DNA of 9,586 nt from JAALLB01 sp964502215. Its GTDB lineage: Bacteria; Pseudomonadota; Alphaproteobacteria; Rhizobiales; Rhizobiaceae. Below the pieces are notes generated by a model. The model ran no database searches. It had not been told where the DNA came from and saw only the letters and a list, made by a program, of their open reading frames with translations. The stretch spans positions 1 through 9,586 of the forward strand of contig CAZCUN010000078.1 in the NCBI GenBank assembly GCA_964502215.1, read 5' to 3'. Below are positions 6,450 to 9,586 of the stretch, in pieces; the first letter of the stretch is position 1; every line of letters starts with the position of its first letter. A program made the translations under genes and the position numbers.

Positions 6450-7004
6450 TTATTTTTCAACATCGAGCGATTCAACGATAAGACTATGGTTGGTATAAAC
6501 GCAAATCTCACCTGCAATCTTCATGGCTTTTTCAGCAATTTTTTCAGCTGATAATTTACTATCAGAAAGTGCACGTGCAGCAGCTAATGCATAATTGCCA
6601 CCTGAGCCAATTGCCATAATACCATCTTCAGGCTCGAGCACGTCACCATTGCCTGTGACACAAAGTGAAACATTTTTATCAGCCACCAACATCATTGCTT
6701 CAAGATTACGAAGGTATTTATCTGTGCGCCAATCTTTTGCCAGTTCAACACAAGCACGCATCAGCTGATCGGGATATTGTTCAAGTTTTTTTTCTAGGCG
6801 GTCAAGCAATGTAAAAGCGTCAGCGGTTGCGCCTGCAAATCCTGTAATCACATCTTGATTCTTTCCAATACGGCGTACTTTACGTGCATTGCCCTTAATG
6901 ACCGTTGGCCCAAGGCTGACTTGCCCATCGCCCGCAATAACAACTTTATTGCCTTTGCGAACGGTAACAATCGTTGTTGCATGCATGGAGGGTAGTTTTG
7001 ACAT
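6450..7004 (-). CDS. hslV: HslVU protease peptidase subunit HslV
   Basis: HslV is the proteasome-beta-like threonine peptidase of the HslVU complex, a double hexamer capped by HslU. The 184-residue product begins with a nine-residue propeptide (MSKLPSMHA) followed by TTIVTVRKG; removal would expose Thr10 as the N-terminal nucleophile. Other family marks are VVIAGDGQVSLG (21-32) with the lysine-rich KGNARKVRRIG (37-47), GFAGATADAFTLL (55-67), the AKDWRTDKYLRNLEAMM helix (89-105) and AIGSGGNYALAAARAL (131-146). The ATG at 7004 has AAGG seven bases upstream, a good site. In many gammaproteobacteria the threonine follows Met1 directly; the short propeptide is a known feature of rhizobial HslV. 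It is first in the hslVU operon and divergent from hisB. A CTTGAAA heat-shock-like -35 element lies at 7046-7052 on its strand, without a clear -10. Confidence 0.97.
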   Translation of the reverse strand: MSKLPSMHATTIVTVRKGNKVVIAGDGQVSLGPTVIKGNARKVRRIGKNQDVITGFAGATADAFTLLDRLEKKLEQYPDQLMRACVELAKDWRTDKYLRNLEAMMLVADKNVSLCVTGNGDVLEPEDGIMAIGSGGNYALAAARALSDSKLSAEKIAEKAMKIAGEICVYTNHSLIVESLDVEK

Positions 7005-7045
7005 TGAGTAGCCTTAAAATAATTTGTTTTCATCAATGTAAGATG

Positions 7046-7052
7046 TTTCAAG
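7046..7052 (-). promoter_or_regulatory. Possible heat-shock -35 element of hslVU
   Basis: Read on the minus strand this is CTTGAAA, the consensus -35 of RpoH (sigma-32) promoters, 41 bases upstream of the hslV ATG. Transcription from it would begin near 7017-7020, just before the AAGG ribosome-binding site. The expected -10 region (around 7022-7034) is AAAACAAATT-like and does not match the CCATAT/CTATNT types. hslVU is heat-shock controlled in many proteobacteria, which makes the position suggestive but not proof. Confidence 0.25.
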
Positions 7053-7158
7053 CACATTTCAAATTTATTTTCGGAAATTATTGTTACTATTTGCGTTATA
7101 GCTTTTGTAAGATTGTCTTGGTATAGAGTTTTTAAATTCAATCAATGACAGATGAGTT

Positions 7159-7752
7159 ATGAGTATGCGCAAAGCGAAATTATCACGTAAGACAGCTGAA
7201 ACTGATATTTCCGTTGAGATCAACATCGATGGCACTGGCGACTATGACATTAAAACCGGCGCTGGTTTTTTTGATCACATGCTTGATCAACTTTCGCGCC
7301 ACTCTTTGATTGATATGGTAGTGCGTTGCGATGGTGATTTGCACATTGATGCACACCACACCTCTGAAGATGTGGGCATTGCACTGGGTCAAGCAGTATC
7401 AAAGGCCTTGGGCGATCGCAAAGGCATCACGCGATATGCTTCACTGGATTTGGCAATGGATGAAACACTAACCCGCGCGGCAGTTGATGTTTCTGGCAGA
7501 CCTTATTTGATTTGGGATGTAAATTTTTCTGCGCCAAAAGTCGGTGATTATGACACAGAACTTTTCAAGGAGTTCTTTCAGGCATTTTCTCAACATGCAG
7601 GTATTACACTTCACGTGACAAACCATTATGGTGATAATAATCACCACATTGCAGAAACATGTTTTAAGGCAGTTGCAAGAGTGCTTCGTACAGCAATGGA
7701 AATTGATCCGCGTCAAGCAGACCGTATTCCGTCAACTAAAGGTTCTTTGTAA
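7159..7752 (+). CDS. hisB: Imidazoleglycerol-phosphate dehydratase HisB
   Basis: HisB converts imidazole-glycerol phosphate to imidazole-acetol phosphate, the sixth committed step of histidine synthesis, as a 24-mer with paired manganese sites. The 197-residue monofunctional enzyme shows GAGFFDHMLDQLSRHS (34-49), the metal-binding DAHHTSED (64-71), RPYL (114-117), QAFSQHAGITLHV (141-153) and the second metal motif NNHHIAE (160-166). It ends in PSTKGSL, as is typical. It lacks the histidinol-phosphatase domain fused in enterobacteria. Start is the ATG at 7159; a second ATG at 7165 is in frame and neither has a strong Shine-Dalgarno sequence, so two residues are uncertain. It lies 154 bases from divergent hslV. 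It should belong to the hisB-DUF2628-hisHA set, but an opposing gene separates it from the rest. Confidence 0.97.
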   Translation: MSMRKAKLSRKTAETDISVEINIDGTGDYDIKTGAGFFDHMLDQLSRHSLIDMVVRCDGDLHIDAHHTSEDVGIALGQAVSKALGDRKGITRYASLDLAMDETLTRAAVDVSGRPYLIWDVNFSAPKVGDYDTELFKEFFQAFSQHAGITLHVTNHYGDNNHHIAETCFKAVARVLRTAMEIDPRQADRIPSTKGSL

Positions 7753-7765
7753 TTTATTTCAAGAC

Positions 7766-8209
7766 TTATGGCAGTTGAAGCGATAGCTTTTCCAACATGT
7801 GTTTAACGTGGTCGCATGAATAACTGCTGCAAGTTTTAGACCTAATTGCATGAACCGAACAAAGACTATTCTCACCTAGAAACATACAAGGTTTGTGAGG
7901 CTGATCGGTTTTGACACGTATGGCTGGAAAGTTATCTGGGTTTTGCCAAGTATCAAGATCAGGAAATAGTTTGCTACCTTCTTTATAGTCAATGAAAATT
8001 TCATCGTATTTAGCATTTGATTTCATTGTTTTACGGTAGCGCTTCAAAAATGCTTTTGCATCAGGAATTGGGCCAATGATATAATCTCGGCTCCCCATTG
8101 TGCAACATCCGGCGGAATTACCTTCAATGCCAAGACAGTTACGAGTGCAGCTATGTGCAACAACCATATCAGCAACTTCTTCTTTTGAAGGTATTACAAA
8201 ATCACTCAT
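7766..8209 (-). CDS. YkgJ-type cysteine-cluster protein
   Basis: A 147-residue soluble protein that resembles the YkgJ/UPF0153 family, annotated as putative zinc- or iron-chelating proteins of unknown role. Eight cysteines fall in two clusters: C-x3-C-x9-CC (21, 25, 35, 36) and C-x8-C-x9-C-x4-C (108, 117, 127, 132). The second includes the PCMFLGENSLCSVHAIR and TCSSYSC pieces that resemble the family's CPFL...C.IY..RP..C signature. I chose the ATG at 8209 because GGAG sits nine bases upstream. An in-frame ATG at 8224 would add MEPKL, lacks a ribosome-binding site and overlaps that GGAG. It converges on hisB with a 13-base gap and is transcribed against the his genes. No signal peptide or membrane segment is seen. 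The bound metal and the function are unknown; adjacency to his genes does not reveal a role. Confidence 0.75.
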   Translation of the reverse strand: MSDFVIPSKEEVADMVVAHSCTRNCLGIEGNSAGCCTMGSRDYIIGPIPDAKAFLKRYRKTMKSNAKYDEIFIDYKEGSKLFPDLDTWQNPDNFPAIRVKTDQPHKPCMFLGENSLCSVHAIRSKTCSSYSCDHVKHMLEKLSLQLP

Positions 8210-8281
8210 CAATTTGGGCTCCATTTTTCAGTTATTTTCTTTATGCAAGAACGATGCCAAGAATTTTTCAAATACATGATA

Positions 8282-8300
8282 TTACAAACAACAGTTGTAA
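8282..8300. repeat. Dyad upstream of DUF2628-hisH
   Basis: TTACAA (8282-8287) and TTGTAA (8295-8300) are perfect inverted repeats seven bases apart; within them ACAAC-A-GTTGT (8288-8298) forms an alternative dyad. They lie in the 120-base gap between the divergent cysteine-cluster gene and the DUF2628 gene, where both must have promoters. An operator is possible; no convincing -35/-10 pair could be picked, and chance is a fair alternative in such AT-rich DNA. Confidence 0.3.
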
Positions 8301-8329
8301 CGAGCAATAAGGAACGGTAAACACTTCAT

Positions 8330-8803
8330 ATGACAACATATACCGTATATCTACCGCCAGCAGATAGCCTTGCCTATCCTGAAGAAATTTTTCGCCTTGT
8401 TCCAGATACGAAAGCAACCTTGGCCTTGATTTTTCCACCATTCTGGCTTGCATGGCATAAGCTTTGGCTTTCTCTGTTAGCCTATTTTGTCGTTATTTTT
8501 GCAATCATTTTAATAGCAGTATGGAGTCCGGGAATTGCTGTTTCTTATCTTTCCATCTTGCCAGGTTTTTATCTATTGCTTGAAGGCTATCAATTAGTTC
8601 GTACAAATCTTGAAAACCAAGGTTGGCAATATGCTGGTGTGATCGAAGGTGAAAATAAGGAAGAAGCTGAGATCAGATTTTTAGTTGAGCAAGACCATCA
8701 ATTTTCAAAACCTATGTCAGCTTCATTTACCCAAACAAACAAAATCAAAAAGCCAACTGGCTTAGATATAGATCGAAATAACACAAGCCTTTTTCCGGAA
8801 TAA
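8330..8803 (+). CDS. DUF2628 membrane protein
   Basis: A 157-residue protein of the DUF2628 type, function unknown. A short N-terminal part includes FRLVPDTKATLALIFPPFWLAWHKLW (21-46), matching the family pattern of a PPxWLxWHxLW motif entering the first membrane helix. Two hydrophobic segments follow (about 45-66 and 68-88). Then comes a cytoplasmic stretch with NLENQGWQYAGVIEG (93-107) and EEAEIRFL (111-118), also typical, and a polar tail of about 40 residues. DUF2628 genes lie between hisB and hisH in many Hyphomicrobiales, so the position is expected. Nothing in the protein suggests an enzyme of histidine synthesis. The ATG at 8330 has only a distant AAGGAACGG (about 15 bases upstream), so initiation may be weak. 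hisH starts 3 bases after its stop, so the two are surely co-transcribed. Confidence 0.82.
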   Translation: MTTYTVYLPPADSLAYPEEIFRLVPDTKATLALIFPPFWLAWHKLWLSLLAYFVVIFAIILIAVWSPGIAVSYLSILPGFYLLLEGYQLVRTNLENQGWQYAGVIEGENKEEAEIRFLVEQDHQFSKPMSASFTQTNKIKKPTGLDIDRNNTSLFPE

Positions 8804-8806
8804 ATC

Positions 8807-9457
8807 ATGCGTATTGCAATTATAGATTATGGCTCAGGCAATCTTCGCTCTGTACAAAAAGCTTTTGAGCGAGCGAGTAATGAAGCAGGTATTGCATCAG
8901 AAATTGAAGTTACAAGTAGTGCTGACTGGGTTTCAAAAGCTGACCGTATAGTTTTGCCAGGTGTTGGTGCTTACGCAGATTGCCGTGCAGGACTAGATGC
9001 AGTTGATGGCATGGTTGAAGTCTTGGAAGAAAAAGTAATTAAACAAGCAAATCCTTTTTTTGGAATTTGTGTTGGCATGCAGTTGATGGCATCGCGAGGT
9101 TTAGAAAAAGCAACCACTGAAGGGCTTGGTTGGATTGCAGGTGATGTTATTAAAATGCAGCCTAACGACAAAAGTTTGAAGATACCTCAGATCGGTTGGA
9201 ATACATTAAATATGCAACAACAGCATCCTTTGATGGACGGTATTGAAACAAGTGAAGATGGGTTACATGCCTATTTCGTCCATTCCTACCATCTTGAATG
9301 TGAAAGCCCAGAAGAGTGTTTAGCGACAACAAATTACGGTGGCGCAGTAACGGCTATGATTGGTCGAGACAATATGGTTGGCACACAGTTTCACCCAGAA
9401 AAAAGCCAGCGTTTAGGCTTGGCTTTAATCAGCAATTTTTTGAAGTGGAAGGCTTAA
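8807..9457 (+). CDS. hisH: Imidazole glycerol phosphate synthase subunit HisH
   Basis: HisH is the glutaminase half of imidazole glycerol phosphate synthase: it hydrolyses glutamine and channels ammonia to HisF, yielding IGP and the purine precursor AICAR. The 216-residue product is a class I amidotransferase with the N-terminal IIDYGSGNLRSV (5-16), the oxyanion-loop PGVGAY (51-56), the nucleophile Cys88 in GICVGMQLM (86-94), the QIGWN segment (128-132), AYFVHSYH (155-162) and the catalytic pair His196 and Glu198 in GTQFHPEKS (192-200). The triad is complete and the length normal. The ATG at 8807 follows the DUF2628 stop by 3 bases with GGAA seven bases upstream. Its partner hisF is outside the window, expected beyond hisA. 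A palindromic repeat separates it from hisA. Confidence 0.97.
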   Translation: MRIAIIDYGSGNLRSVQKAFERASNEAGIASEIEVTSSADWVSKADRIVLPGVGAYADCRAGLDAVDGMVEVLEEKVIKQANPFFGICVGMQLMASRGLEKATTEGLGWIAGDVIKMQPNDKSLKIPQIGWNTLNMQQQHPLMDGIETSEDGLHAYFVHSYHLECESPEECLATTNYGGAVTAMIGRDNMVGTQFHPEKSQRLGLALISNFLKWKA

Positions 9458-9476
9458 TGAAGATTAATATAAAAGC

Positions 9477-9547
9477 CCTCATGCTGACCCTGTCGAAGCA
9501 CGGTGGCGAGACTGAGGCAAAGACCCTTCAACAAGTTCAGGGTGAGG
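9477..9547. repeat. REP-like palindromic repeat between hisH and hisA
   Basis: The left arm (9477-9498, starting CCTCATGCTGA and ending GTCGAAG) and the right arm (9526-9547, starting CTTCAACAAG and ending GGGTGAGG) are inverted copies matching at 17 of 22 positions, around a 27-base loop. The arms resemble the widespread CTTCGACAAGCTCAGGATGAGG intergenic palindromes of alphaproteobacteria and other proteobacteria. The element is much more GC-rich than the flanking DNA. It fills most of the 97-base hisH-hisA gap, and its right end supplies the GAGG just upstream of the hisA ATG. A short in-frame reading through it (ending near 9558) is an artefact. Confidence 0.8.
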
Positions 9548-9554
9548 ATGCATT

Positions 9555-9586
9555 ATGAGCAAGATACTTTTCCCTGCGATTGATCT
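9555..9586 (+). CDS. hisA: HisA isomerase, N-terminal fragment
   Basis: Only the first ten codons are present, giving MSKILFPAID and then the next leucine codon cut at the window end. ILFPAIDL is the first beta-strand of HisA, the (beta-alpha)8-barrel phosphoribosyl-formimino-AICAR-phosphate isomerase, whose strand-1 aspartate is catalytic. The ATG at 9555 is preceded at seven bases by GAGG, which belongs to the right arm of the palindromic repeat. Position right after hisH fits the standard hisH-hisA-hisF order. The rest of the gene lies outside the window. Confidence 0.85.
   Translation, partial: MSKILFPAID

Noticed and set aside
6848..7141. Minus-strand 97-codon frame upstream of and overlapping hslV
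   Set aside because: It overlaps hslV in another frame and covers the hslV-hisB promoter gap; the translation shows no domain and hslV has a good start of its own.
8098..8310. Plus-strand 70-codon frame opposite the cysteine-cluster gene, and a minus-strand 61-codon frame at 8268-8453
   Set aside because: Both are shadows of better supported genes with conserved motifs; neither has a plausible start signal.
9316..9558. Plus-strand 80-codon open frame across the end of hisH and the gap before hisA
   Set aside because: It is out of frame with hisH for most of its length and then reads through the palindromic repeat; the peptide from the repeat has no homology sense. It would also overlap the hisA start.

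Overview
The window looks like a piece of chromosome from an AT-rich member of the Hyphomicrobiales (Rhizobiales, Alphaproteobacteria). The evidence is the gene content: SecB, FxsA, a bacterial Tim44-domain protein (TimA), MltA, Smr and XRE genes in a row; a DUF1402 protein; an HslV with a short propeptide before its catalytic threonine; and a DUF2628 gene in front of hisH. These combinations are typical of rhizobial, Brucella and Agrobacterium-type genomes. By eye the GC content is near 40%, low for the order. I cannot name the genus.

Layout. Bases 1-57 are an untranslated tail with no callable gene. secB (58-564, -) and fxsA (689-1195, -) are read leftward. A 135-base divergent promoter region (1196-1330) holds a perfect 7+7 bp dyad. 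From it a tight rightward operon runs timA (1331-2056), mltA (2065-3144), Smr-domain gene (3148-3693) and XRE regulator (3690-4052), with gaps of 8 and 3 bases and then a 4-base overlap. The XRE gene overlaps tail-to-tail by 14 bases with a leftward gene for a secreted DUF1402 protein (4039-4986, -). The protease operon hslV-hslU (7004 to 5094, -) follows. Divergent from hslV is a histidine-biosynthesis block on the plus strand: hisB (7159-7752), DUF2628 membrane protein (8330-8803), hisH (8807-9457) and the first 32 bases of hisA (9555-9586). A leftward gene for a cysteine-cluster (YkgJ-like) protein (7766-8209, -) sits inside the his block and splits hisB from hisH.

How the genes work together. 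The left third is about protein traffic and envelope upkeep: the SecB export chaperone, the FxsA membrane protein, TimA and the MltA murein-cleaving enzyme. The DUF1402 protein carries sequence marks of a lysozyme-like fold, so it may be a second murein-active protein. HslVU is the two-component ATP-dependent cytoplasmic protease. HisB catalyses the imidazoleglycerol-phosphate dehydration step; HisH feeds ammonia to HisF; HisA is the upstream isomerase.

Most of the window is conserved housekeeping DNA, and I see no clear undescribed multi-gene system. The points most worth a second look are: a REP-like palindromic repeat between hisH and hisA whose right arm contains the apparent ribosome-binding site of hisA; the lysozyme-like motifs in the DUF1402 protein; an MltA with no visible export signal; and the antisense cysteine-cluster gene interrupting the his operon. 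No gap longer than about 155 bases lacks a gene, and I saw no tRNA, rRNA, CRISPR array, insertion sequence or prophage gene.
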